A stretch of DNA of 64,000 nucleotides from MGBC114079 sp964531385 (lineage in GTDB: Bacteria > Bacillota > Clostridia > Lachnospirales > CAG-274): NCBI GenBank assembly GCA_964531385.1, contig CAZHGC010000003.1:82265-146264 (forward strand), given 5' to 3'. Within the stretch, counting starts at the first letter, position 1. Each line of letters starts with the position of its first letter. Under the pieces are notes generated by a model. It had not been told where the DNA came from and did not search any database. It was given only the letters and a program-made list of their open reading frames with translations. This document shows positions 17,522 through 25,944 of this stretch, one piece after another. The position numbers and the translations under genes were made by a program.

Positions 17522-18955
17522 TTATAAATTTTCCAATTTTTCTTTTAAAATTTTATTAACAGCTTGTGGATTTGCTTTGCCTTTCAATGCTTTCATTGTT
17601 TGGCCAACGAGGAAGCCGAAAGCTTTTGCATTTCCGCTTTTAAAGTCTTCGACACCTTTTGCATTTTCGGCAATGACTTTATCGATTGTATCGGAAACAA
17701 GGCTGTCATCATTGAGCATTAAAAGACCTTTTTCTTCAACGTATTTTTCAGGGTCAACGTCATTTCTGAAAACTTCTTCGAAAACTTCTTTTCCAACGGT
17801 TCTGTTTATTTTTCCCTCGGAAATTAAATTAATTATTGCTGCAGTTTTTTCCGGTTTTATATTTATATCTTCCGGCAAAGTTGATGTTTCACTTAAAAGA
17901 CGCATAAGTTCGCCCATTATGAGGTTACAAGCTTCTTTTGGTTTTTTACAAATTGCTGTTGTATCTTCGAAAAGATATGCAAGTTGTTTTGCTGATGTTA
18001 TAACGCCGGCATCATATTCACTTAAACCGAATTCTTTTATATAACGTGCACGTTTTGCTTCGGGAAGTTCCGGAAGATTTGTTTGGACGTTATTAATCCA
18101 TTCATCGCTTATTTCTATTGGAAGAAGGTCCGGTTCGGGGAAATAACGATAATCTTGTGCATTTTCTTTTGAACGCATTGCGAAACTTGCGTCTTTATTT
18201 TCGTCCCATCTTCTTGTTTCCTGAACAACTTTGTTTCCTTCTTCAAGAATTTCGATTTGACGTTTTGCTTCAAAATTTATTGCTCTGTATATTGCCTTGA
18301 AAGAGTTCATATTTTTCATTTCACTTCTTGTTCCAAATTCTTTTTGGCCAACAGGGCGAACGGAAACGTTTACATCGGCACGCATTGAACCTTCTTGCAT
18401 TTTACAGTCGGAAACGCCGAGGTACATCATAATATCTCTAAGTTTTGTTAAATAGGCGATTACTTCATCGGCACTTCTGAAATCGGGTTCGGAAACGATT
18501 TCGAGAAGGGGAACGCCACAACGGTTATAGTCGACCAATGTACAATCGTCCCAAGGGTCATGGATAAGTTTTCCGGCATCTTCTTCCATATGGATTTCGT
18601 GAATTCCTATGAATTTTTTAACTCCGTCAACTTCGATTTCAACTTTACCGTTTTGACAAATTGGCAAATAGAGCTGTGAAACCTGATAAGCTTTTGGGAG
18701 GTCGGGGTAGAAGTAGTTTTTTCTGTCGAATTTATTATGTCTTGTTATATCACAATTTAACGCCAATCCTGCTCTTATTGCAAATTCAACAACTCCCTTA
18801 TTCATAACGGGAAGACTTCCGGGCATACCTGTGCAAACAGGGCAAACGTGGGTGTTTGGTTCGCCGCCAAATTCAGTTGTACAGCCACAGAATATTTTTG
18901 ATTTTGTTGAAAGCTCAACGTGAACTTCAAGACCGACTACAGTTTCATAATTCAT
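17522..18955 (-). CDS. gatB: Asp-tRNA(Asn)/Glu-tRNA(Gln) amidotransferase subunit B
   Basis: tRNA-binding and kinase-like subunit of GatCAB. It activates the side chain of misacylated Asp-tRNA(Asn) or Glu-tRNA(Gln) for amidation. The 477-residue protein has the N-terminal VGLEVHVEL, a cysteine pair region (CGCTTEFG and VCPVCTGMPG) that binds zinc in the family, IEVDGVKKFIGIHEIHMEEDAGK, and MQEGSMRADVNVS. The C-terminal YqeY-like tail binds the tRNA elbow. Its ATG overlaps the gatA stop by one base (TAATG), so translation is coupled. It is last in the T-box-controlled operon. Confidence 0.98.
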   Translation of the reverse strand: MNYETVVGLEVHVELSTKSKIFCGCTTEFGGEPNTHVCPVCTGMPGSLPVMNKGVVEFAIRAGLALNCDITRHNKFDRKNYFYPDLPKAYQVSQLYLPICQNGKVEIEVDGVKKFIGIHEIHMEEDAGKLIHDPWDDCTLVDYNRCGVPLLEIVSEPDFRSADEVIAYLTKLRDIMMYLGVSDCKMQEGSMRADVNVSVRPVGQKEFGTRSEMKNMNSFKAIYRAINFEAKRQIEILEEGNKVVQETRRWDENKDASFAMRSKENAQDYRYFPEPDLLPIEISDEWINNVQTNLPELPEAKRARYIKEFGLSEYDAGVITSAKQLAYLFEDTTAICKKPKEACNLIMGELMRLLSETSTLPEDINIKPEKTAAIINLISEGKINRTVGKEVFEEVFRNDVDPEKYVEEKGLLMLNDDSLVSDTIDKVIAENAKGVEDFKSGNAKAFGFLVGQTMKALKGKANPQAVNKILKEKLENL

Positions 18956-20433
18956 TATGCTCTTCCTCCTTTAACAATTTCAGGTTTTTTTAAATGGAAA
19001 TCTGTGTTTGCTTGGAAAGCATGGGCAGCTTTTACCAAAACAGGTTCGCTGAATGCTTTTCCTATAAGCTGCATTCCTATTGGCATATTATTTTTGCCAA
19101 ATCCGCAAGGAATATTTACGGCAGGAATTCCGGCAAGGTTTACGGAAACTGTGTAAATATCGCCCAAATACATTTTAAGCGGGTCTGATGTGTTTTCTCC
19201 AAGTTTGAATGCTGTTGTTGGAGCAGTTGGGCTTAAAATCATATCATATTTTTCGAAAGCTTCGTTGAAGCTGTTTTTAATTAAACCACGAACTTGCAAG
19301 CCTTTTTTGTAGTATGCGTCATAATATCCGGAACTTAAAACGAAAGAGCCGAGCATAATTCTTCTTTTTACTTCCATTCCGAAGCCTTCACTTCTTGAGT
19401 TATAGAACACATCAAGAATTCCGTCACCTTTTTCGCTTCTGAAGCCATATTTTATTCCGTCATATCTTGAAAGATTTGAACTTGCTTCGGCACAAGCAAC
19501 AACGTAATATGCAGGGATTGCATAATCTACGATTGGCATTTCAAATTCACAAATTTCAGCACCGAGTTTTTTTAACGTTTCGGCTGATGAAAGAACAGCC
19601 TCTTTTACATCATTGTCGAGACCTTCGCCGAAATAATTTTTTGGAATTCCAATTTTTAAGCCTTTCACATCTCCGTCAAATGATTTTGAAAAATCGAAAG
19701 TTTCGTTTTTGATTGATGTTGAATCTTTAACATCGTGGCCGGAAATTATTTCGAGAACGGAAGCACAATCTTTTATATCACGTCCGACAGGGCCGATTTG
19801 GTCGAGCGAGGAGGCGAAAGCAACAAGTCCATATCTTGAAACTGCACCGTATGTTGGTTTTATTCCAGAAATTCCACAGAAAGAGCAAGGTTGTCTTATT
19901 GAACCGCCTGTGTCTGAGCCAAGAGTGTATATTGCTTCTTCGGCAGCAACGGCAGCGGCAGAGCCACCTGACGAACCGCCGGGAACTCTTTCCAAATCCC
20001 AAGGGTTTTTTGTTGCTCCGAAATATGATGTTTCTGTTGAGCCACCCATTGCGAATTCGTCCATATTGAGTTTTCCGAGAACGACTGCACCTGCATTTTT
20101 AAGCTTGTCAACAACTGTTGCGTTATATGGAGGAACGAAGTTTTCGAGCATTTTTGAACCGCAAGTTGTGTTTGTTCCTTTTGTGCAGATATTATCTTTT
20201 ATTGCCATTGGAACGCCGGCAAGCGGAGAAAGCTCTTCGCCTTTATCTATTTTTGCCTGAACTTCTTCGGCTTCTTTAATAGCCATATCTTCAAGAACGG
20301 AAGTATAGGCATTTATATCTTTTTCTGTTTTTTTGATATTTTCAAGCATTTGCTTTGTAACTTCAACAGAGCTTACTTCTTTATTTTTTATCATCTGCCC
20401 GATTTCAAGAGCAGTTTTGTTTGAAAAATCCAT
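18955..20433 (-). CDS. gatA: Asp-tRNA(Asn)/Glu-tRNA(Gln) amidotransferase subunit A
   Basis: Glutaminase subunit of GatCAB, from the amidase signature family. It releases ammonia from glutamine or asparagine and channels it to GatB. The 492-residue protein carries the Ser-cisSer-Lys triad: the Lys in MAIKDNICTKG, the cis-Ser region GGSTETSYFG, and the nucleophile in RVPGGSSGGSAAAVAA, followed by LGSDTGGSIRQPCSFCG. The length is normal. It follows gatC by 14 bases behind AAAGGAGAG and overlaps gatB by one base. Confidence 0.98.
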   Translation of the reverse strand: MDFSNKTALEIGQMIKNKEVSSVEVTKQMLENIKKTEKDINAYTSVLEDMAIKEAEEVQAKIDKGEELSPLAGVPMAIKDNICTKGTNTTCGSKMLENFVPPYNATVVDKLKNAGAVVLGKLNMDEFAMGGSTETSYFGATKNPWDLERVPGGSSGGSAAAVAAEEAIYTLGSDTGGSIRQPCSFCGISGIKPTYGAVSRYGLVAFASSLDQIGPVGRDIKDCASVLEIISGHDVKDSTSIKNETFDFSKSFDGDVKGLKIGIPKNYFGEGLDNDVKEAVLSSAETLKKLGAEICEFEMPIVDYAIPAYYVVACAEASSNLSRYDGIKYGFRSEKGDGILDVFYNSRSEGFGMEVKRRIMLGSFVLSSGYYDAYYKKGLQVRGLIKNSFNEAFEKYDMILSPTAPTTAFKLGENTSDPLKMYLGDIYTVSVNLAGIPAVNIPCGFGKNNMPIGMQLIGKAFSEPVLVKAAHAFQANTDFHLKKPEIVKGGRA

Positions 20434-20447
20434 AATACACTCTCCTT

Positions 20448-20735
20448 TTATTCAACAGTTTTTGGAACTTTAAAGCAGCCGTCTTTTTTCATTGGTGCAT
20501 TTGCAAGAATTGTTTCTCTATTTGCAGAGGGAACGAGAACATCTTCACGAAAATTATTTGTGAACGCAAAAGGGTGGGAAACAGCTTCAACGTTTGATGT
20601 GTCAAGTTCGTTGAGTTTATCTATATAGTTTAAGATTTTTCCCAAATCAACTTCGGCTTTTTCTTCTTCTTCTTTTGAAAGTTTAAGTCTTGAAAGGTCT
20701 TCAAGGTAGGTGATGAGTTCATCATTTATTTGCAT
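20448..20735 (-). CDS. gatC: Asp-tRNA(Asn)/Glu-tRNA(Gln) amidotransferase subunit C
   Basis: Small 95-residue belt subunit that holds GatA and GatB together. Conserved features are YLEDLSRLKLSKEEEE near the start, the LGKILNYIDKLNELDTS stretch, and the C-terminal REDVLVPS...LANAPMKKDGCFKVPK. AAAGGAGG precedes the ATG. It is separated from the upstream hydrolase gene by 44 bases, with no terminator between. Confidence 0.96.
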   Translation of the reverse strand: MQINDELITYLEDLSRLKLSKEEEEKAEVDLGKILNYIDKLNELDTSNVEAVSHPFAFTNNFREDVLVPSANRETILANAPMKKDGCFKVPKTVE

Positions 20736-20779
20736 ATCAAAAATCCTCCTTTTGAAATTGAAAAATATTTTTTAAGTAT

Positions 20780-21466
20780 TTAGGTTATATTTTGCAAAAA
20801 AAGTTCAACTTCTTTATTGAATGACGAATGTTCTTTATTTGCGATAAAGTGGTCGCCTTTAATGATTGACAATTTTGAGTTTGGTATGTTTTTTGCAATT
20901 TCTTTTGTATGCGATTCTTTAATCATATCTTTTGTTCCGCAAATTACAAGTGTTGGAACGGTTATATGTGATAATTCATTTTTATTGATATTAGGTTCGT
21001 TCACCATTAAACCGAGCAATTCGGCATTTCTTTTTGCGGAAGCTGATTTTGCGGAAAAGAGCTTTGCAATTTTGTAACCGATTTCAATTGGCAATTGTGT
21101 TGTTCTTTTAACTCCGCAAGGGGTTAGGTTTCCGCCGTTTAATATTAGTGCGTTAACTTTTTTCGGATATGTTAGCGTGAACTTCATTGCGATGTTTGCC
21201 CCATCGGAAAAGCCTAAAATTATTGCATTTGGAATGTTTAGGTTTTTCATAAAATTGTTTAAATCGGCTGAAAATTGCTCGATTGTGAACGGAGCTTTTC
21301 CCCTCGGTGAGTTTCCATGACCTCTTGTATCAACTGCTATTACGCGATAGTTATTGCTGAAATAATCTATTTGATTTTTGAAATATGTGCAGTTTTCTCC
21401 ATTTCCATGCAAGAGGATTAAAGGTTTGCCAAATCCTTTTTCTTGATAATACAGAGATATATCCAT
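20780..21466 (-). CDS. Alpha/beta hydrolase
   Basis: 228-residue cytoplasmic hydrolase of unknown substrate. It has the oxyanion motif LLHGNGEN near residue 20, the nucleophile elbow LGFSDGAN (GxSxG), the acid in VICGTKDMI and the histidine in IKGDHFIANKEH, so the Ser-Asp-His triad looks complete. AVDTRGHGNSPRG is the usual second-strand phrase. There is no signal peptide. It lies between aspS and gatC on the same strand with no visible terminator, so it may be carried on the T-box-controlled transcript. No link to tRNA amidation is known to me. Esterase, lipase or peptidase are all possible. Confidence 0.85.
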   Translation of the reverse strand: MDISLYYQEKGFGKPLILLHGNGENCTYFKNQIDYFSNNYRVIAVDTRGHGNSPRGKAPFTIEQFSADLNNFMKNLNIPNAIILGFSDGANIAMKFTLTYPKKVNALILNGGNLTPCGVKRTTQLPIEIGYKIAKLFSAKSASAKRNAELLGLMVNEPNINKNELSHITVPTLVICGTKDMIKESHTKEIAKNIPNSKLSIIKGDHFIANKEHSSFNKEVELFLQNIT

Positions 21467-21530
21467 TTTACAACCTCACTTGGTTTTATTTTTTTAACAA
21501 AATTTGAAGAGGGGCATTGATTGAATTACA

Positions 21531-22865
21531 TTATGGATTAAGTCTTGTAATATCTCTTGGGAACATAGATGTTGCACGAATGTTCTTTTCATCGATAAGT
21601 TTCATTAAGAATCTTTCGAGACCCATTCCCAAACCGCCATGAGGAGGGCAACCCTGTTTATGAAGCATAAGGTAACTTTCGAAATCTTCAGGGTTTAAAC
21701 CCTTTGAAATCATTTTTTCAACTTGAACGTTATAGTCGTGTATACGCTGGCCACCTGTTGTTATTTCCATACCTTTGAAAAGAAGGTCGAAGCTTAAGGT
21801 ATATTTTTCGTTTTCAGGGTCGTCCATTGCATAGAACGGGCGTTTTTTAATTGGGTAATGTGTTACGAAAACAAAATCGCTGTTATATTCTTCTTTGAAT
21901 AGTTCGCTTATAAGGCGTTCTTCTTCAGGTTCTAAATCATATGGGTCTTTAATTTTTCTGTTATATTTTTCTGCAATCATTTCTTTTGCATCTTTGAACT
22001 TAACGCAAGGGATTTCTGTTATGACAGGAAGTTCAACGTTAAGTTTTTTGAGACAATCGGAATAATTTTCGTTTAAAAATTCGAATGCAAATTTTAACAT
22101 TCCTGTTTCCATATTTATTATGTCGTAGAAATTTTCTATGAAGCCCATTTCAAAATCGACACCGATGTATTCGTTAAGATGTCTTACGGTTTCGTGTTTT
22201 TCAGCTCTGAAAACAGGGGCAATTTCAAAAACTCTTTCAAAAACGGGGATAAGCATTTGTTTGTAGAACTGTGGGCTTTGGGCAAGGTATGCTTTTTTTC
22301 CGAAATATTCAAGTTTGAAAATGTTTGCACCGCCTTCTGCACCGGCTGCAACGATTTTTGGCGAGAAAATTTCTGTGAAGTTATTATCTTCGAGATATTT
22401 TCTGAACGCTTGAACAATTCCTGCCTGAAGTTTGAAAACAGTTCTTTTTCTTTCGTTTCTTAAAACTATTGGACGAATTGGCAATTCATTTTCAATTGAG
22501 ATGTTGAGATTTCTTTTATTTATTGCGAAAGGCATTTCTTCGGCGGGAGAGGACAAAAGCTTCATTTCAGAAACACGAATTTCAATTCCGTTTACAGCTC
22601 TTGGTTCATCGCCGACATCACCTGTTACAACAACGGAGTTTTCTTCTTTGAGAAGTTCTTTTTCTTCTTCACTTCCGTTTTTGTTGTACACACATTGAAC
22701 AAGGCCACCTATTTTGCGGAGAATTACAAAAGCGAAATCTCCCATATCACGAACGTTGTAAATCATTCCATGAACACGAACATTTTTTCTTTCTTCTTCT
22801 TTTAATGCAACCAAATCTTTAATTTCCAAATCTTTGCTTGCATTGACACCGTTTACTTTAATCAT
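21531..22865 (-). CDS. aspS: Archaeal-type aspartyl-tRNA synthetase, probably non-discriminating
   Basis: Class IIb synthetase, 444 residues. It is the short archaeal/eukaryal form without the bacterial GAD insertion (the bacterial form is near 590). The N-terminal OB-fold anticodon domain (RKNVRVHGMIYNVRDMG) is followed by the class II core with motif 2 (FRAEKHETVRHLNEYIGVD) and motif 3 (GGLGMGLERFLMKL). ATG 22865 is chosen over an open extension that would run into the T-box terminator, because TTTGGAGG precedes it. In many Clostridia this second AspRS charges tRNA(Asn) with Asp for GatCAB to amidate. Its place in one unit with gatCAB and under a T-box with a candidate Asn specifier supports that. 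The tryptophan often seen in the OB fold of discriminating enzymes appears to be Met here. Confidence 0.92.
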   Translation of the reverse strand: MIKVNGVNASKDLEIKDLVALKEEERKNVRVHGMIYNVRDMGDFAFVILRKIGGLVQCVYNKNGSEEEKELLKEENSVVVTGDVGDEPRAVNGIEIRVSEMKLLSSPAEEMPFAINKRNLNISIENELPIRPIVLRNERKRTVFKLQAGIVQAFRKYLEDNNFTEIFSPKIVAAGAEGGANIFKLEYFGKKAYLAQSPQFYKQMLIPVFERVFEIAPVFRAEKHETVRHLNEYIGVDFEMGFIENFYDIINMETGMLKFAFEFLNENYSDCLKKLNVELPVITEIPCVKFKDAKEMIAEKYNRKIKDPYDLEPEEERLISELFKEEYNSDFVFVTHYPIKKRPFYAMDDPENEKYTLSFDLLFKGMEITTGGQRIHDYNVQVEKMISKGLNPEDFESYLMLHKQGCPPHGGLGMGLERFLMKLIDEKNIRATSMFPRDITRLNP

Positions 22866-22890
22866 TGAACAAAACCTCCAAAAAAATAAT

Positions 22891-22920
22891 AAAAAAACGC
22901 CCCGAAGAAACTTCAGGGCG
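22891..22920 (-). terminator. T-box conditional terminator
   Basis: CGCCCTGAAG pairs with CTTCGGGGCG across a three-base loop with one G-U pair, followed by seven T residues on the minus strand. The T-box sequence upstream would compete with it through the antiterminator. Confidence 0.88.
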
Positions 22921-23150
22921 AGCATAGTCCGCGGTACCACCTAAATTGACAAAACGCAAAAGCGGATTGTCCTCTTGAAACACAATAACGAGTGTAAACC
23001 GTACTTTCTTAATTAGCTTATTTTTGCAAGCTGTTCGGAAAGCAAGCTAAAAAGTGTTTTTCGCAAAAGAGTGTCATAACAGGCAATTTCAGTCACGTTG
23101 CCCGCTCCCTGATAAGTTTCTCTTTTGTTACTTTTCTTTATCAAAGCCGT
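22891..23150 (-). promoter_or_regulatory. T-box riboswitch leader of aspS-gatCAB
   Basis: Reading the minus strand, the leader has a stem with perfect eight-base arms CAAAAGAG/CTCTTTTG preceded by AGTAA (a loop-E-like 5' side). Next is GCGAAAAACAC (23064-23054) holding a candidate AAC (Asn) specifier at 23058-23056. The conserved T-box AGGTGGTACCGCGG is at 22942-22929. A ten-base-pair terminator hairpin with a T run follows at 22920-22891. Uncharged tRNA should pair with the specifier and T-box, open the terminator and allow transcription. GAA (23062-23060) overlaps the same loop, but it may simply be the loop-E 3' strand. aspS starts 25 bases after the T run. Confidence 0.93.
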
Positions 23151-23237
23151 TAATATTAGTAATATATCATATTTAATTGAAATATGCAACAAAAAAGTTA
23201 AAAATTTATGTTTTTTTTGCAATTTTTGAAAGAGATT

Positions 23238-24404
23238 TTAAAGTTTACAAAGAATTATACTTATATCATCTTTTTCGAATTTATTTTTTTCGTTATAGTC
23301 ATAAAATTCATCGAGGATACTTTTTATTATATCACCCAGAGAATCTCCGTATTTTTGAGTGTTGGTTTTTAGGCAAATTTTAATTTTTTCGCTGAATTTA
23401 TCAGGTTCTTCTTTATAGAAAAAGTCTGACAAACCGTCTGTGTGGAAGAGGAGATAATCGCCGGGGGAATATTCCATTTCTTTTATTTCATAGGACGAAT
23501 CATTCATAAGACCGATTGGAATTCCGCCGATTTCAAGCTCATAGACAGAGTTATTTTTATTATCAACGAACACAGGATAAACCTGACCTGCGTTTGAATA
23601 TGAGATTGTGTAATTTGCCGTATCGATTATTGCATAGAACATACAGACATACATTTCATTTCCGGTATGTTTGAAAATTCTGTAAAACTGGTTGTTCATT
23701 TCTTTTAAAAGGGAGTTTGGGGAATGATAGTTTGAAACGGTTGTGTCAAACATCATTGACATTGTTGCGGTTAGAAGAGCGGCAGATATGCCATGCCCCG
23801 AAACGTCACCTATTGCAAGACCTATCAAGTTATCGTCAAGTTCGGTTACGCTGTAGAAATCGCCCCCAACTTCGAGAGCAGGGAGATATTTACTTAAAAT
23901 TTTTGTTCCGTTTATTGTCATATCGATTTTTCGAATAATTGAGCGTTGAACCTGCCTTGCTGTTTTCAGCTGGAACTCGATAAGTTCGTTTTTTTCTTTT
24001 AATTCTTCATATTGAGTTTGGAGCCTGTCGCTTAAATGTTTTACTCTTAGAAGAGATTTTATTTTTGCAAGAAAAATTGTTCCGTCAAAAATTTTTGATA
24101 TATAGTCGTCAATTCCGGAATATACACACCTTAAAAGGATATCTTTTGTTTCAACGGCTATAAGCATCAGAACCGGAATATATTTTGTTTCGGCGTTTGA
24201 TTTTAATTTTTTGCATATATCGAAACCGCTCATATCGGAAAAATCCGTATCTATTATTATGAGGTCCGGTTTAATCATTTCTATTTTTGCAAGAGCGACT
24301 TTTCCAGAGTTTGCTGTGTATGTTTCAAAATTTGAGTCGGAAAGGAGTTTTCCGATTAAATCAACTGTTTTTTCATTTCCGTCTGCGATTAAAATTTTAT
24401 CCAT
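23238..24404 (-). CDS. Response regulator with PP2C-type (RsbU/SpoIIE-like) phosphatase
   Basis: 388-residue two-domain protein. Residues 1-120 are a receiver with D8, phospho-acceptor D52 (IIIDTDFSDMSG) and a lysine in DDYISKIF. A coiled linker with EELKEKNELIEFQLKTARQ follows. Residues about 150-388 are a PP2C/SpoIIE phosphatase with VGGDFYSVTELDDNLIGLAIGDVSGHG, which carries the metal-binding Asp residues. It probably dephosphorylates the anti-anti-sigma factor encoded upstream when its receiver is activated. ATG 24404 lies inside the end of the upstream HATPase gene (eight-base overlap), so translation is coupled. No histidine kinase is nearby. Confidence 0.93.
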   Translation of the reverse strand: MDKILIADGNEKTVDLIGKLLSDSNFETYTANSGKVALAKIEMIKPDLIIIDTDFSDMSGFDICKKLKSNAETKYIPVLMLIAVETKDILLRCVYSGIDDYISKIFDGTIFLAKIKSLLRVKHLSDRLQTQYEELKEKNELIEFQLKTARQVQRSIIRKIDMTINGTKILSKYLPALEVGGDFYSVTELDDNLIGLAIGDVSGHGISAALLTATMSMMFDTTVSNYHSPNSLLKEMNNQFYRIFKHTGNEMYVCMFYAIIDTANYTISYSNAGQVYPVFVDNKNNSVYELEIGGIPIGLMNDSSYEIKEMEYSPGDYLLFHTDGLSDFFYKEEPDKFSEKIKICLKTNTQKYGDSLGDIIKSILDEFYDYNEKNKFEKDDISIILCKL

Positions 24405-24822
24405 CAAACTCCACCTTTTTGCAGAATTTTATGGTACTTCCGTTTGTATCGAAATCGAGGCTATCTACAAGAGATTTTACAAGTTTTATTCCTCTTCCTG
24501 TTTCGAGAAATAGGTTTTCTTGGCTACAATTTACGTTTATAATGTGTTCATAATCGAACCCAAGACCTTCATCGGAAACGGCGGAAATTACGGTTTTGTC
24601 GTTTATGGTTATTGACAGAGAAACTGTTTTTGCATCATCTTTTTTATTTCCATGTATGACGGCGTTAAACAAAAGCTCACAGAATATAAGTTTGAATTCC
24701 ATAAGCTCATCATCTCCGAGTTTTGGAAAGTTGTTTTTTAAGAATGTTAGGGAATTGTCGACTATGTCATTTACTTTATATATATCACTTTGGAAGGATA
24801 TATTAAATTTATTTTTAACCAT
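24397..24822 (-). CDS. RsbW-type serine kinase / anti-sigma factor (HATPase)
   Basis: 141-residue GHKL ATPase. The N-box is intact (LIFCELLFNAVIHGN, Mg-binding Asn), as are the G1 box (DEGLGFDYEHI) and the G2 region (ETGRGIKLVKSL). Such proteins bind a sigma factor or another target and phosphorylate the STAS partner on serine. A GGAGGGAGG site precedes the ATG. It is third in the four-gene partner-switching unit and the only one of the two HATPases that looks catalytically complete. Confidence 0.9.
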   Translation of the reverse strand: MVKNKFNISFQSDIYKVNDIVDNSLTFLKNNFPKLGDDELMEFKLIFCELLFNAVIHGNKKDDAKTVSLSITINDKTVISAVSDEGLGFDYEHIINVNCSQENLFLETGRGIKLVKSLVDSLDFDTNGSTIKFCKKVEFDG

Positions 24823-24882
24823 AAATGCCTCCCTCCTTTGATTTAAACGTTTATTTACAGACTAAACAAACGCAAATCCGGA

Positions 24883-25278
24883 TTATTCTTCAAAAGAAGT
24901 TTGAACGTGATTTTTTGATATAACCATATTGAAAATTCCATTGTCACAAGTTATTGTTGTTGTATCCATAAGAGCTTTTATAACCAAAAGGCTCATTTCT
25001 TCTTTATCGATTTTTATATTTTCTTTGTTGTCAACGGAAATTGAAATTGTTATATTATCATTTGACAACGTAAATTCAATTTTGAAATTTCTTTCTTTTT
25101 CGGAAGAATATTTTTTTATTATATATGTGCAAGCTTCCGAAACGGCAACTTTTATATCTTCGATTTCTTCTATATCGAAATTTAAGCGATTTGCAACGGA
25201 AGATGCGGTTAATCTTGCGGCGGAAACATATGCCGCATTTACGGGCAACGTTAATTTTATTTGTTCGCTGCTATTCAT
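24883..25278 (-). CDS. HATPase-fold anti-sigma-like protein with degenerate ATP site
   Basis: 131-residue protein related to RsbW/SpoIIAB by the segment EDIKVAVSEACTYIIKKY. The Mg-binding Asn expected right after SEACT is Tyr. No clear DxGxG (G1) or GxG lid (G2) motif follows; the region reads SISVDNKENIKIDKEEMS. It is therefore probably a non-catalytic binding partner. The start overlaps the end of the STAS gene by eight bases, the usual arrangement of an anti-anti-sigma/anti-sigma pair. It may sequester a target without kinase activity, or work together with the intact HATPase 60 bases downstream. Confidence 0.78.
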   Translation of the reverse strand: MNSSEQIKLTLPVNAAYVSAARLTASSVANRLNFDIEEIEDIKVAVSEACTYIIKKYSSEKERNFKIEFTLSNDNITISISVDNKENIKIDKEEMSLLVIKALMDTTTITCDNGIFNMVISKNHVQTSFEE

Positions 25279-25600
25279 TTAAATCACCTTCTATTACAAA
25301 TACTTTATCCAAATTTGTTATTTTGAAGAGTTTGGATAAGCTTGGTTTTAAATTTTGGAAATAGATAGATTTATCAAATTCTTTTGTTTTTTTCAAAACA
25401 GCAATTAATGCACCCAAGCCTGTGCTGTCGATATATGTAAGTTTTTTGCATTCAATCCTTATGTCGAGAGGTTTTTCTTCTATAAGCTCGATGAGTTTTG
25501 TTTTCATTTCGGAAGAATTGAAAATGTCAACCTCACCTGCAATATCAATTAACCAACATTCAGGATTTTCAGATAATTTTGAAGTCATAGAAAAATCCAT
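25271..25600 (-). CDS. Anti-sigma factor antagonist (STAS domain, RsbV/SpoIIAA-like)
   Basis: 109-residue STAS domain. The phosphorylatable serine lies in YIDSTGLGALIAVLKK, the family signature, and EVDIFNSSEMKTKL is typical of strand 3/helix 1. When unphosphorylated it binds the anti-sigma partner and frees its target. The start is ATG 25600, behind a near-perfect TAAGGAGGCGAT site, not the upstream in-frame codon. It heads the minus-strand unit: STAS, degenerate HATPase, HATPase, receiver-PP2C. No sigma factor gene is present, so the target lies elsewhere. Confidence 0.92.
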   Translation of the reverse strand: MDFSMTSKLSENPECWLIDIAGEVDIFNSSEMKTKLIELIEEKPLDIRIECKKLTYIDSTGLGALIAVLKKTKEFDKSIYFQNLKPSLSKLFKITNLDKVFVIEGDLNE

Positions 25601-25944
25601 TTTTATCGCCTCCTTAGCTGTTTTTTGAGAAACACCGTACAAGTTGAAAATTATTTTATTTGAATTATACAGTGCTTATCTTTATTATATCACAAATTTC
25701 CAAATATATAAATAATTTAATGGAAGAAATATAAAAAATATGATAAAATATTTTAAGGCGATACCGCAGATTATAATTTTACAATTTTGTCGCATATTTT
25801 TTTTGTTACTGAGTTTAATTTTATTATAGATTTTAATTGGACAATGGTATATGAAATTTATTTTATCGATTAGGCTGTAGTATTACCAATTATGGACAAA
25901 TTACATTTTTGTTAAAATTATTACAACGATTTTGGAGGCAGAGT
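25601..25944. other. Divergent intergenic region between the partner-switching unit and pheA
   Basis: About 340 AT-rich bases. Several TATAAT-like words occur on both strands, such as the minus-strand copies near 25665 and 25690, but none has a convincing -35 partner at 16-18 bases. No gene or hairpin was recognised. Confidence 0.4.
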
